A stretch of DNA of 64,000 nt from Planococcaceae bacterium Storch 2/2-2 (GCA_009740415.1 WOYE01000005.1:98738-162737); one strand, 5' to 3'. Counted from the first letter of the stretch, positions 36,119 through 45,303 are shown. Numbers and translations: made by a program. Notes: generated from the letters alone by a model not told the origin.

Positions 36119-36454
36119 TTATGCTTCGCTTTGCTGCTCTTCTTTAATTTGCTTGTAATGTTGATCTAAATCTTTCAACGCAGCAATTAATGTTTTGCTC
36201 GCTTTTCCTCGGTAATACGTTTGCAAACATTGAACGGCTTCCCCAATACCATCATTCAAGCTAAATCCACGAAGTAAGTCTGCAATGACCGCTCTTCCTT
36301 GTTCTGTTGCTAACGTGCAATCTGCATGTAAAATAACACCGTACTTCATGTCAACCTCTGCTGTGACCGTTAACGTTTCAAATACACTTTTCGCCGCCAT
36401 CCCTTGTGGTAAACGTGCGTGCCCTGCGATGAACATCGTTTTCGAATTGAACAT
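36119..36454 (-). CDS. DUF3870 family protein
   Basis: 111 aa. The protein matches the DUF3870 pattern: MFIAGHARLPQGMAAKSVFETLTVTAEVD at the N-terminus, then YGVILHADCTLAT and LLRGFSLNDGI, ending in a helical tail. ATG 36454 follows GGGAGGAAA. The family is common in Firmicutes and often found near catabolic operons, but no function is known to me. A single Cys-containing segment (ADCTLAT, around 48) is conserved in what I recall of the family. It is upstream of glaH on the same strand, but the glaH promoter lies between them. Confidence 0.8.
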   Translation of the reverse strand: MFNSKTMFIAGHARLPQGMAAKSVFETLTVTAEVDMKYGVILHADCTLATEQGRAVIADLLRGFSLNDGIGEAVQCLQTYYRGKASKTLIAALKDLDQHYKQIKEEQQSEA

Positions 36455-36616
36455 ACCGCTTTTCCTCCCTAATTGTAACAAATTGATATACTTTCTTACT
36501 TTATCATATGTTCATTCATTATGGCTTATTTTTGCTTTTTTTCATCCGATTTGTTTAACGTTCTATTTAATGAAGGAACTCAATCATTCTATATTGATTG
36601 CTCAGCCTTTCAGAAA

Positions 36617-36653
36617 AACGAAAAAGAGCTTGAGAATGTTCTCAAGCTCTTGG
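36617..36653 (-). terminator. Terminator after the 66-aa gene
   Basis: AAAAAGAGCTTGAGAA-TG-TTCTCAAGCTCTT, 14-bp stem, with U-tract on the minus strand. Confidence 0.85.
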
Positions 36654-36665
36654 CCGTGTAAACTT

Positions 36666-36866
36666 TTACGCACGTTCTAATGTAGAGTTAAATGCTGACG
36701 GTACCGCGTAGTCAGACGCAGCGATATCGGCATAAAAATCTTCTACATAGTTTGAGTCAGCTGGATTCGCTAACGGCAATTCCTCCGGAACGAAAGCTTC
36801 TCTCGTTACTGGATCGACGACTTTTACTTCGTAGTCATGCTCGTTAGGATAGTTTCTGTTTCTCAT
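36666..36866 (-). CDS. Small acidic protein of unknown function, 66 aa
   Basis: A well-formed transcription unit: promoter at 36904-36932, AAGGGGGGA 8 nt before ATG 36866, and a terminator 13 nt after the stop. The protein (MRNRNYPNEHDYEVKVVDP…) is hydrophilic and acidic with many Asp/Glu/Tyr/Asn residues, no Cys, no signal peptide and no membrane helix. I recognise no family. The strong expression signals suggest it is abundant; a stress or spore-like small acidic protein role is speculation. Confidence 0.7.
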   Translation of the reverse strand: MRNRNYPNEHDYEVKVVDPVTREAFVPEELPLANPADSNYVEDFYADIAASDYAVPSAFNSTLERA

Positions 36867-36903
36867 AGCGCGTCCCCCCTTTACTAGGGCTTCCATTAAC
36901 CTT

Positions 36904-36932
36904 ATTGTATGACGATTCTGACAAATTGTAAA
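36904..36932 (-). promoter_or_regulatory. Promoter of the 66-aa gene
   Basis: Minus strand: TTTACA (36932-36927), 17-bp spacer, TACAAT (36909-36904). Confidence 0.7.
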
Positions 36933-36999
36933 TAGGTCCTTGGAATCATTATAAGTTTTCGTACGTTAATATAGGTGCTTTAAACGTCTTTTCACTGAA

Positions 37000-39195
37000 T
37001 TAGGCGTTTGAAGGGAGCGCGATCGATACTTTGAACAAATCGCCATCTACATCGATTACCATCGTTCCGTCATGCATTTCAACGATCGACTGCGCGATAG
37101 CGAGACCTAATCCTGAACCTTCTGTCTGTCGCGATGCATCGCCTCGTTTAAAACGTTCGAACAGTTCATCTACGTTCCGCCAATGCATCGGCTCTCTCGA
37201 AATGTTACGAACTTCGAAATGTAACGTACCTTCCTCTTCCCTTAAGTCGATGTAAATACGCGTACCTTCCAACGAATACTTCAATGCATTAGACAGTAAG
37301 TTGTCGATCACGCGCCACATCCTTTCTCCATCGATATGTGCGAGTAAACGCTCTTCAGGTAAATGGACGATCACTTCTTGTGGAGCTCTCTCAATCTCAT
37401 CTTGTCGTTCAGCGAGCACTTGTTGCACGAGTTGTGTCATGTCTAAATAAGAACGATGAAGCTCCATATTGCCACTCGCCATTTTAGATACTTCGAATAA
37501 ATCTTCAATTAATACTTTTAAACGTTCACTTTTACGTTCGATCACATCGACGTAATGTGCTCGATCTTCCTCTGATAGATTCGGCTGCTTTAACAAGTCC
37601 GTATACGTAATGATCGATGTAAGCGGTGTTCGTAAATCATGACTGACGTTCGTAATGAGTTCTGTCTTTAACCGTTCGCTTTTCGCTCGATCGTTCATTG
37701 CACGTTCGACACCTTGTTGCAAATGATTTAAATGATGCGCGTGCTCTGCAATCGGCGATTTTCCTTTGATCGGAATGTTCATGTTTTGTCCTTCTGCCAT
37801 CGCTTCTGTTGCAAGGAATACTTCATTTAAATACCCGAAACGACGAACGAAGACATATAGCGCTGGTAACCCTAAGAAGAGAACGGCCGCTGCATAAAGA
37901 ACGAATAAAAATGGTTCCATAAATGCGATGACGAAACCGATGCCTGCTAAGAAAAACCCGATCAATAAAATGAACATTTGTACCCCAATTGAACGTTTTA
38001 AAAAGGCTCGTTGACATCCTGTTACGAAACGTGAAGCCCACGTCTCGTTCCAAAGTGCTTCCCAATCGGGACGTCGTTTCACCCGATCGTATAATAAAAC
38101 GATGCTACGTAACCAGACGTAAACGACAGCGAATGTAACGGCTACTACAAATAGAGAGGATGTCACATTAGAAATGAAATGTAACGTTCGGTTGTAGTCT
38201 TTCATCAAAATCCCTTGAATCATTGACGCTACAGGGTATCGGTACATATCCTCGTTCATCGTGAACAAAAATACACTACTTAAAAAGACGATACCTGCCA
38301 AGCCGTCAACTGGCCATTTTGAAAGTAACCCGTTTCCACGAAAGTCTTCTAAGAAGAACGTGTGGCGTCTCGACAAAGTGACTAAAAATAAAATCGCTGT
38401 TAACCCGATCGCCAAAAATAAAACGCCTGTTATTTGATTCGCCCGATGATCCATCTGCATCGAGCCCCATACTGTATCCGGCTGTGCAGCCTCTTTCGGT
38501 AATTGAACCGTTCCGACGTAACGTACTATCTGTTTCTTCGTCCAAGTCGGTGTCACTTGAATTTCACCTAACTCATCGTAAACAGTCGTTGGTAATTCGA
38601 TGAGAAGAGGCGCATCTTTCGTAAATTTCTTTTCGTACAACGCATCGTTTTGAACGCTTCCTTTTGTTAACTCTCCTTCTTCACTCACTAACTCGTAAAC
38701 GAATGTATCCGATGAAGCCCCGTTAGCTTCTTCTCGCAATGCTTCCACTGCGCTCACGTAACGAACTGCTTGATTCTCGATTAACTTTTGACGAATATGG
38801 TCATCGTCTTCAAAGTTTTTTCGAATGTCATCGATTTTCGCATCGCGTTCATCCGTTAATTCTTTTTTCCGCTCTTTCGTCACTTCTTTACTTTGTAGAT
38901 CTTCCTCATACTGTGCACGAATCGAACCGATTTGTGCATCGAGATCTCCATAAAAATAACGATGTTCATTAATTTGGTCGTCTGTAATGAATAAGGCGTC
39001 TGCTACTTCCTCTTCATCAACGACTGGTAAAAAAGAGTTTTTCAGTTGTTCGATTTCTTCGGAAGCACGACTTTTAAAATCATCCGATTTAAAATAATTA
39101 GACGCGCTGTAACGCGGTACGATACTCGATACAGTGAAGAAACTAACTAAAAGAAGTGTAACCGCTATCGTTACGATGAATCGTTGCTTGTTCAT
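37000..39195 (-). CDS. Sensor histidine kinase with large extracytoplasmic region
   Basis: 731 aa. A signal-anchor helix (residues ~8-27) is followed by an outside domain of about 220 residues that is rich in coiled-coil charged sequence, then several membrane helices (~250-470). The cytoplasmic half has the phosphorylation box NVSHDLRTPLTSI (~516-528), N box VIDNLLSNALKYSLE (~625), and G2 box GSGLGLAIAQSIVEMH (~695-710). It is VanS/PhoR-like in its catalytic core, but the repeated membrane segments in the middle are unusual. It pairs with the response regulator 123 bp upstream. The signal is unknown; an envelope cue is likely. Confidence 0.88.
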   Translation of the reverse strand: MNKQRFIVTIAVTLLLVSFFTVSSIVPRYSASNYFKSDDFKSRASEEIEQLKNSFLPVVDEEEVADALFITDDQINEHRYFYGDLDAQIGSIRAQYEEDLQSKEVTKERKKELTDERDAKIDDIRKNFEDDDHIRQKLIENQAVRYVSAVEALREEANGASSDTFVYELVSEEGELTKGSVQNDALYEKKFTKDAPLLIELPTTVYDELGEIQVTPTWTKKQIVRYVGTVQLPKEAAQPDTVWGSMQMDHRANQITGVLFLAIGLTAILFLVTLSRRHTFFLEDFRGNGLLSKWPVDGLAGIVFLSSVFLFTMNEDMYRYPVASMIQGILMKDYNRTLHFISNVTSSLFVVAVTFAVVYVWLRSIVLLYDRVKRRPDWEALWNETWASRFVTGCQRAFLKRSIGVQMFILLIGFFLAGIGFVIAFMEPFLFVLYAAAVLFLGLPALYVFVRRFGYLNEVFLATEAMAEGQNMNIPIKGKSPIAEHAHHLNHLQQGVERAMNDRAKSERLKTELITNVSHDLRTPLTSIITYTDLLKQPNLSEEDRAHYVDVIERKSERLKVLIEDLFEVSKMASGNMELHRSYLDMTQLVQQVLAERQDEIERAPQEVIVHLPEERLLAHIDGERMWRVIDNLLSNALKYSLEGTRIYIDLREEEGTLHFEVRNISREPMHWRNVDELFERFKRGDASRQTEGSGLGLAIAQSIVEMHDGTMVIDVDGDLFKVSIALPSNA

Positions 39196-39318
39196 TTTTT
39201 CATCCCACTTTCCATAAACTGATATACGTAGCGAATGAGTGCTTCCGCTCGTTCACTAAATGCGCTACTTACTTCCACTAAAAATGGTAAACAATAGACA
39301 ATGCTCAAACACCCCAGT

Positions 39319-40029
39319 CTAACGGCTAGTAGTGAAAGTAGACGGTCGGTCAATTTTATAGCCAACTCCCCACACAACCTTTACGTAACGCGGGTTTTTA
39401 GGGTCCGCTTCAATTTTCTCTCGAATTTTTCGAATGTGAACGGCTACTACATTGTCTGCGTTGTACGCTTCTTCTTCCCACACTCGTTCATAAATTTCAT
39501 TGATCGAAAACACACGACCTGGATGTTTCATTAATAAGTTCGTAATTTTAAATTCAATCGGTGTCAATTGAACAATTTTTCCGTCGACGCTCACTTCTTT
39601 CGTCTCTTCATTGAGGCGCAATCCGTCAATTTCGATTACTTCTTCTGCTTCGTACGTTCCGAGTTGGACATACCGACGAAGTTGTGACTTTACTCGAGCC
39701 ATCAATTCCATCGGGTGGAACGGCTTCGTCACGTAGTCGTCTGCACCGACTGATAATCCATGAATTTTATCCGAGTCTTCCGACTTAGCGCTCAACATAA
39801 TAATCGGTACGTTCATCATTTGTCGTATTTTGAACGTTGCCGTAATACCATCCATATTAGGCATCATAATATCTAAAATTAATAAATGAACGTCCTCTTT
39901 TTCTAAAAGTTCAACCGCTTCTAAACCGTCTGCCGCTTTCAATACGCGGTACCCTTCATTTTTTAAATAAATTTCGATGCCTTCTCTAATTTCAAGATCG
40001 TCATCCGCGACGAGTACAGTTAATGTCAT
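39319..40029 (-). CDS. VanR/PhoP-type response regulator (OmpR family)
   Basis: 236 aa. Receiver with ADDDLEIREGI, phospho-acceptor Asp in LILDIMMPNMDG (~51), LSAKSED and VTKPFHPMEL; C-terminal winged helix with FKITNLLMKHPGRVFS, IYERVW and DNVVAVHIRKIREKI. Three ATGs in a row exist; the third (40029) has the best distance from GAGGA. It precedes the histidine kinase on the same strand and is presumed its partner. It is divergent from the small HTH gene at 40157. Confidence 0.92.
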   Translation of the reverse strand: MTLTVLVADDDLEIREGIEIYLKNEGYRVLKAADGLEAVELLEKEDVHLLILDIMMPNMDGITATFKIRQMMNVPIIMLSAKSEDSDKIHGLSVGADDYVTKPFHPMELMARVKSQLRRYVQLGTYEAEEVIEIDGLRLNEETKEVSVDGKIVQLTPIEFKITNLLMKHPGRVFSINEIYERVWEEEAYNADNVVAVHIRKIREKIEADPKNPRYVKVVWGVGYKIDRPSTFTTSR

Positions 40030-40156
40030 CATCATCTTCCTCTCTTCAATACATAGTATACGACCGATTATTGAATAACTTCTTAGGACATTTCTTAATA
40101 TTTTCTGAAGAACGATCTTCATTCCTGGTATAATGAACAGAAAGAGGTGATTTCGT

Positions 40157-40387
40157 TTGTATCTCACAATCGAAGAGACGGCAGAGTATTTAAACATGCC
40201 AATCTCTCAAGTAACTCGTTACGTACTCAATGGAAACATTCGCTCCGTTCACGACGGAAATGAATTCCTTGTTAACAGTGCCCAGTTTGAACTTTACTTT
40301 AAACAACTCGAACAAATGAAGCAGATGATGAACGAATATTGGTCTGAACCGCTCCCACCCGACCGCGATATTAAAGATGAAGATTAA
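40157..40387 (+). CDS. Small excisionase/MerR-like HTH protein
   Basis: 76 aa. An N-terminal winged HTH of the HTH_17/excisionase type: YLTIEETAEYLNMPISQVTRYVLNGNIRSVHDGNEFLV. The second half is a Met/Gln/Glu-rich helix (QLEQMKQMMNEYW) suited to dimerisation. The start is TTG 40157 preceded by AGAGGTGA; a TATAAT lies 20-30 bp upstream of it. There are no integrase or phage genes nearby, so it is more likely a small chromosomal DNA-binding protein than a true excisionase. Target unknown. Confidence 0.8.
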   Translation: MYLTIEETAEYLNMPISQVTRYVLNGNIRSVHDGNEFLVNSAQFELYFKQLEQMKQMMNEYWSEPLPPDRDIKDED

Positions 40388-40532
40388 TCGTTCGAAAGAA
40401 CTATTTCTCCTCATCTTTTTTTCATCCCTTCCTTTTTATGAAAACGAGTAGAACCGTTGATACAATGGGCACGCTTTCTATTTTCGTCGTATTTTTCCCT
40501 CTATTTTCTTACTTTTTTCATAATTGCTACAG

Positions 40533-40561
40533 TTGATTTTCTACTATTCGATTGTTATAGT
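40533..40561 (+). promoter_or_regulatory. Promoter of the BCCT transporter
   Basis: TTGATT (40533-40538), 17-bp spacer, TATAGT (40556-40561), about 45 bp before the start codon. Confidence 0.7.
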
Positions 40562-40605
40562 TCTTACTTGTTTCTAAGAAACACTCAATTCTCTAAGGGG
40601 GAACT

Positions 40606-42126
40606 ATGAAAAAAATATCGACGACTTTTTACTATGCCATTGGACTTGTCGGCATCGCCGTCTTTTTAGGCGTCATTGCACCCGACACATTTGAAACCGT
40701 AACTGGAAAAATGACGAGTTTCGTCACTTCACGTTTCGGTTGGTACTACATGCTACTGATGACCGTCATTTTAGTCATTAGCATTTTCCTCATTTTCAGT
40801 CCGTACGGAAAAATCCGCCTCGGAAACGATCAAGACCGTCCCCAATTTTCTACGACGACTTGGATCGCTATGCTCTTTTCAGCAGGGATGGGGATCGGAC
40901 TCGTCTTTTACGGCGCAGCTGAACCGATTTCACACTATGCTGTAAAAACGGCGTCAGAAACGCCTTACACAGCGGCTGCTTTTAAAGAAGCACTTCGACA
41001 ATCTTTCTTCCATTGGGGATTACACGTGTGGGCCATGTACGGCATCGTCGCACTCATCCTCGCCTACTTCCAATTTCGTAAAGGTGAAGCAGGGTTAATT
41101 TCTGCAACATTGAAGCCAATTTTCGGCTCCAAAGTAAATGGACCGATCGGCACAGCGATTGACGTACTCGCTATTTTCGCGACGGTCTTCGGTGTCGCTA
41201 CATCTCTTGGCTTCGGCGCTGTTCAAATTAACGCTGGACTCAACTACTTGTTCGGAGTGTCGCTCGGCATTCAAGCTCAATTTATCATTATCGCCGTCGT
41301 CACTTTCCTGTTTATCCTTTCAGCGAAAACTGGATTGCAAAAAGGAATTAAATATTTATCGAATACGAACTTAATTTTAGCGGTTGCTTTGCTCGGCTTC
41401 GTTCTCATTTTAGGACCGACATTGCTCATCTTTAACGTATTTACCGATTCAGTCGGTGGTTATTTCACTCATTTAATTGAAATGAGCTTCCAAACGGCTC
41501 CATTTAACTCCGACAAACGAGAATGGGTCGACATGTGGACCATTTTCTACTGGGCATGGTGGATCGCGTGGGCACCGTTCGTCAGCATGTTCATCGCTCG
41601 TGTATCAAAAGGACGGACGATTCGAGAGTTTATGGTCGGAGTTCTTACCGCTCCTACGTTACTCAGCATGTTTTGGTTTTCAACGTTCGGTACAACAGCG
41701 GTTCAAGCAGAAGATGCGGGAGCTGGCCTTGCGGAAGCACCGTCTGAACTCGTCATCTTTAAAATGTTCGGCACGATGCCAGGAACGACGATTTTATCGA
41801 TTGTCGCCGTTTTACTAATCGCTTCATTTTTCATCACTTCTGCCGATTCGGCAACATTCGTCCTCGGTATGCAGTCAACAGGCGGCTCGTTAACCCCACC
41901 TGATAATGTGAAGCTCATTTGGGGAATCGTTCAGTCGAGCATCGCACTCCTCTTACTTTTCGTAGGCGGACTCGGTGCGCTACAAAATACGATCATCATC
42001 GCAGCACTTCCATTTTCATTCATCATACTGCTCATGATCGTCTCCTTCTTCAAAGCACTACGAGCAGAAGGACAAGCGGAAGTGAAAGAACGTAAAGCGT
42101 TACGAAAAAAATTAAAAGAATTGTAA
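40606..42126 (+). CDS. BCCT-family betaine/choline-type transporter (OpuD-like)
   Basis: 506 aa, twelve helices. Sodium-coupled uptake of glycine betaine or related trimethylammonium osmolytes. Family motifs are MGIGLVFYGAAEPISHY (residues ~103-119) and the aromatic betaine-binding helix FYWAWWIAWAPFVSMFIAR (~313-331), with GRTIREF following. The Gly-rich helix 3 reads GMGIGL and suggests Na+ coupling. AGGGGGA precedes the ATG. Short charged N- and C-terminal tails. Osmotic control is plausible but not visible. Confidence 0.93.
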   Translation: MKKISTTFYYAIGLVGIAVFLGVIAPDTFETVTGKMTSFVTSRFGWYYMLLMTVILVISIFLIFSPYGKIRLGNDQDRPQFSTTTWIAMLFSAGMGIGLVFYGAAEPISHYAVKTASETPYTAAAFKEALRQSFFHWGLHVWAMYGIVALILAYFQFRKGEAGLISATLKPIFGSKVNGPIGTAIDVLAIFATVFGVATSLGFGAVQINAGLNYLFGVSLGIQAQFIIIAVVTFLFILSAKTGLQKGIKYLSNTNLILAVALLGFVLILGPTLLIFNVFTDSVGGYFTHLIEMSFQTAPFNSDKREWVDMWTIFYWAWWIAWAPFVSMFIARVSKGRTIREFMVGVLTAPTLLSMFWFSTFGTTAVQAEDAGAGLAEAPSELVIFKMFGTMPGTTILSIVAVLLIASFFITSADSATFVLGMQSTGGSLTPPDNVKLIWGIVQSSIALLLLFVGGLGALQNTIIIAALPFSFIILLMIVSFFKALRAEGQAEVKERKALRKKLKEL

Positions 42127-42128
42127 TC

Positions 42129-42167
42129 AAAAAGGCGTCCCTCTTAAAAGAGGAACGCCTTTTTTCA
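42129..42167 (+). terminator. Terminator between the BCCT gene and metY
   Basis: AAAAAGGCGTCCCTCTT-AA-AAGAGGAACGCCTTTTTT, between convergent genes. Confidence 0.88.
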
Positions 42168-42174
42168 TATCCGA

Positions 42175-43464
42175 TTATTTATTTTGTTGAACCGCTTTTT
42201 CAATCGCTTGGTCAAGATCCGCAATAATATCTTTCGGGTTTTCAAGTCCAATCGAAAGACGGATTAACTCTTCTGGAACACCTGCTAGTTTCAAGTCTTC
42301 TTCTGACAACTGTTGGTGTGTCGTCGAAGCCGGGTGAATGATCAATGATTTCGCGTCTCCAACGTTTGCTACGTGTGAGAAAATTTCAACGTTATCGATG
42401 ACATCGCGACCGACATTACGTCCACCTTTAATACCGAAAACGACCATTGAACCGAAACCGTGTTTTAAATACTTTTTCGCTAAATCGTGTGACGGATGAT
42501 CCTCGAGACCTGGATAAACGACCCATTCAACGTCAGGGTGATTGCTCAAATGATCGGCGATGATCGCCGCATTTTCGTTATGGCGCTCGACGCGTAAGTG
42601 CAACGTTTCGAGACCTTGTAAAAAGTTAAATGCGCTATCTGGATCTAAACATGGTCCGAAGTCTCGTAACAGTTGAACACGTAACTTCGTCGCAAACGCT
42701 GCTTGTGGTACGTCTACACCGTAACGAATGCCATGGTATGACTCATCCGGCTCTGTAAAGTATGGGAAACGTCCTTGCGTCCAATCGAACGTACCTGCAT
42801 CGACGACGACTCCTCCGACTGTCGTTCCGTGGCCACCGATCCATTTCGTTGCTGAGTGAATGACGACGTCCGCTCCGTATTCGATCGGATTTAAACCGTA
42901 TGGTGATGGGAACGTGTTATCGACGAGCAATGGAAGTCCGTTGTCGTGCGCGACTTTAGCAATTGCTTCAATGTCGAGAACGTGAAGTCCTGGGTTTCCG
43001 ATCGTTTCAGCGAAAATAGCACGCGTTTTATCGGTGATCGCTTCTTCAAAACTTTTCGGATCGGTCGGATCGACAAATTTCACTGTAATGCCGTAACGCG
43101 GGAATGTCGTTGCGAATAAGTTGTACGTTCCGCCATACAAGTTGCTCGCTGCGACAATTTCATCTCCTGCGCTCGCAATGTTCAAAATTGAAAACGCAAT
43201 GGCAGCCATTCCTGACGAAAGAGCAACCGCTGCTGTTCCACCTTCTGCTTGTGCCACACGTTCTTCAAATACGCCGACTGTCGGGTTCATAATACGCGTA
43301 TAAATGTTACCTGCTTCTTTTAAAGCGAATAAATCTTGTGCGTGTTGTGAACTTTTAAAGACGTATGATGTCGTACGGTGAATCGGTACTGCGCGCGATC
43401 CTGTCGTTGGATCGGGCTCTTGTCCTGCGTGTAATAAAATCGTTTCTTTTTCAAAGTTTGTCAT
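42175..43464 (-). CDS. metY: O-acetylhomoserine sulfhydrylase (MetY)
   Basis: 429 aa PLP enzyme of the Cys/Met gamma family. It forms homocysteine (or methionine) from O-acetylhomoserine and sulfide (or methanethiol). The PLP lysine lies in SATKWIGGHGT (around residue 208), with the GGTAAVALSSGMAAI loop (~72-86) and LIIHPASTTHQQL near 375. The length fits MetY rather than the ~380-aa MetB/MetC types. It has AGGAGGGA before ATG 43464. It is under the SAM-I riboswitch at 43541. It consumes sulfide, which links it to the neighbouring reactive-sulfur genes. Confidence 0.95.
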   Translation of the reverse strand: MTNFEKETILLHAGQEPDPTTGSRAVPIHRTTSYVFKSSQHAQDLFALKEAGNIYTRIMNPTVGVFEERVAQAEGGTAAVALSSGMAAIAFSILNIASAGDEIVAASNLYGGTYNLFATTFPRYGITVKFVDPTDPKSFEEAITDKTRAIFAETIGNPGLHVLDIEAIAKVAHDNGLPLLVDNTFPSPYGLNPIEYGADVVIHSATKWIGGHGTTVGGVVVDAGTFDWTQGRFPYFTEPDESYHGIRYGVDVPQAAFATKLRVQLLRDFGPCLDPDSAFNFLQGLETLHLRVERHNENAAIIADHLSNHPDVEWVVYPGLEDHPSHDLAKKYLKHGFGSMVVFGIKGGRNVGRDVIDNVEIFSHVANVGDAKSLIIHPASTTHQQLSEEDLKLAGVPEELIRLSIGLENPKDIIADLDQAIEKAVQQNK

Positions 43465-43540
43465 CGAAAATCCCTCCTAATGTGATAGATGGCACGATCA
43501 TCGGTCGATTGGGAGTGAGTTTCTACAAATGAAAATAATA

Positions 43541-43702
43541 GAAAACCCCCTTCGCGTTAAGAAGAGGGTTGTGTCTGTCATTTACCTCCCCTTATCTTCC
43601 AGCCGATCACTCGTCTGTAGGACGTAGCACCTTTGCGAACGTATCGCCGGTTGCCGGGCATCATCGGGCCTATTCCCTCCGCCTCTCTTGATAAGAGTAT
43701 CA
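43541..43702 (-). ncRNA. SAM-I (S-box) riboswitch before metY
   Basis: On the minus strand the aptamer runs from CTTATCAAGAGAGGCGGAGG (43695 downwards) through GGCCCGATGATGCCCGGCAACC to GGAAGATAAGGGGAGG, with P1 formed by CTTATC and GATAAG (43690-43695 with 43591-43596). A terminator AACCCTCTTC…GAAGGGGGTTTTC (43541-43570) follows. High SAM should end transcription before metY. Confidence 0.95.
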
Positions 43703-43797
43703 TATTTCGTGTTCCATCTTGTGAAACAGTATACGCTTCTACTATTTTGAAAGTCAAGCATTTCTCGTAAGTTTTTTGACAATTGCCACCATTCGTA

Positions 43798-44940
43798 TTA
43801 TTGATCACACGTCGAATGATGGACAGCGCAACGGTTCGGACCAATTTCTAACGTGCGAATTTCTTCGAGACTCGCTTCCGTTTCTCCGCGATTCAATGCG
43901 ACAATTTCTTCAAAGTTCGGCGGTTTGACTGAACTCGCCGATTGACGCACTTGGCGTAAAAATTCTTCTTTAGAAGCGGTGAACATCGCTTCATTTTCTC
44001 GACGAATATCACCTAACGTTTTTCCGACGAAACCGCGTTCGTTTCGCTCCTCGACATAATTCGCATAATGACCCGGCAATACGAGTACGTCTTCTGTCAT
44101 CGGAACGATCGATCGATGAACCGTTTCATACAAATCATTCGCCCATTCGTCAACACGATTGCCGAGGTCCGGACGCCCTAGTCCGCTCACGAATACAGTA
44201 TCTCCTGAAAATAAATACGTATCATTGAGTAAAAAGGAGACGCTGCCTGGCGTATGTCCTGGTGTTTTTAACGCGATGACGCGTAATGTCGAATCGTCAA
44301 ATGTTATTGATTCATGTTCTTCCAACGGTTCTAACGGGAAAACAGCACCTTCACTTCGCATCATGTAATAACGCGCATCAGTCTCTTGTGCAAGCATCGG
44401 ACCACCTGTAATGTGATCAGCATGCAAATGCGAGTCGACGACGTGTGAAATTCGCACGCCTTGCTCCTTTGCAAAATTCGTATATACGTCAATCATACGA
44501 GCGGCATCGATGACGACCGCTTCTGTTTCACCGACTAACATGTACGATAAACAACCTTTTCCGATCCGAATCCATTGATAGACGTCAACCGATTTCGTCG
44601 TACCGATGAAAATAGGGACGAGCTGCTCGCTCCACGCTTGCATACCACCTTCTAAATAGTACACATCTATACTTCGAGCGGCGAGCTCTTCCCCGACGAG
44701 AATCGATGTCTTTTCTTTCGCACAGACGACGAGAATCGGACGATCTTTCGGCAATTGATCGATCGTCTCGTCAATCGCTTCTTGAAAAGTAGCATACGGC
44801 ACGTTGCGAGAATCGGTGCGCAGCCCCTCAATGTTCCAACCCTCGTATGCCTCTTCACTACGCACATCTAAAATGAAAAGCGACTCATCTTCAACGACCA
44901 TCTTCGCAATACGTTCAGCTGTCATCGGACGTAAACTCAT
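43798..44940 (-). CDS. Rhodanese - persulfide dioxygenase-like MBL fusion
   Basis: 380 aa. Residues ~1-110 are a rhodanese domain with active-site Cys in VVCAKEKTS (~72). Residues ~120-340 are a metallo-beta-lactamase domain of the ETHE1 type: SHLHADHITGG (~170), KTPGHTPGSVSF (~227), LFSGDTVFVSGLGRPDLG (~243-260) and VLPGHYANY (~290). ETHE1-type enzymes oxidise thiol persulfides to sulfite using non-haem iron. The C-terminal ~60 residues end in CAVHHSTCDQ, with two more Cys. A CstR-like operator lies 20-35 bp upstream. It is a likely detoxifier of reactive sulfur species. Confidence 0.85.
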   Translation of the reverse strand: MSLRPMTAERIAKMVVEDESLFILDVRSEEAYEGWNIEGLRTDSRNVPYATFQEAIDETIDQLPKDRPILVVCAKEKTSILVGEELAARSIDVYYLEGGMQAWSEQLVPIFIGTTKSVDVYQWIRIGKGCLSYMLVGETEAVVIDAARMIDVYTNFAKEQGVRISHVVDSHLHADHITGGPMLAQETDARYYMMRSEGAVFPLEPLEEHESITFDDSTLRVIALKTPGHTPGSVSFLLNDTYLFSGDTVFVSGLGRPDLGNRVDEWANDLYETVHRSIVPMTEDVLVLPGHYANYVEERNERGFVGKTLGDIRRENEAMFTASKEEFLRQVRQSASSVKPPNFEEIVALNRGETEASLEEIRTLEIGPNRCAVHHSTCDQ

Positions 44941-44958
44941 TATGATCTCCCTTTCTCA

Positions 44959-44974
44959 ATACCCTTACCGGTAT
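44959..44974. promoter_or_regulatory. CstR-type operator before the rhodanese-dioxygenase gene
   Basis: ATACCCTTACCGGTAT, just upstream of the ribosome-binding site (AAAGGGAGA), matching the sites at 30749 and 45347 in its ATACCC…GGTAT ends. Confidence 0.7.
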
Positions 44975-45039
44975 ATCATTTATTGAAATGAAAAAGAGAC
45001 CGTTACAGGTCCCTTCTCTCTTTGATGAGTATAATCGAT

Positions 45040-45303
45040 TCATCGACTTTTGACGAGCAAATCAACCGCTTCTTGAACGATTTCTTCTTGTGTTTTCTCC
45101 TCTAAGCCTTCTGTCTGTTGAATGCAATCAATAATATTTGAACTAACGATGACGCCGATCGTACGATCCAAGGCTGAACGCGCAGCGGACAATTGAGTAA
45201 TGACGTCTTTACATTCTTCATTCGAGTCGACCATACGGATGATCCCTTTAATTTGACCTTCAACACGCTTTAAACGATTGCGGATTTTTGCATCATATTC
45301 CAT
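45040..45303 (-). CDS. cstR: CstR-like persulfide-sensing repressor (CsoR/DUF156 family)
   Basis: 87 aa all-helical DNA-binding protein. NRLKRVEGQIKGIIRMVDS and the ending EAVDLLVKSR match Staphylococcus aureus CstR closely. The two sensing cysteines are in NEECKDVITQ (~31) and SSNIIDCIQQ (~60). The copper-binding His of CsoR is replaced by Asn (SSNII), which separates persulfide sensors from copper sensors. ATG 45303 follows AAAGGGG. It probably represses itself and the rhodanese-dioxygenase gene and is released when the cysteines are cross-linked by persulfides. Confidence 0.87.
   Translation of the reverse strand: MEYDAKIRNRLKRVEGQIKGIIRMVDSNEECKDVITQLSAARSALDRTIGVIVSSNIIDCIQQTEGLEEKTQEEIVQEAVDLLVKSR

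Noticed and set aside
40157..40387. Excisionase as a sign of a prophage or integrative element
   Set aside because: No integrase, attachment repeats or phage genes lie nearby, and composition matches the surroundings. It is treated as a chromosomal small HTH protein.
43578..43844. Small protein genes in the region between metY and the rhodanese-dioxygenase gene
   Set aside because: These frames only translate the SAM riboswitch and its terminator; the RNA structure explains the sequence fully.
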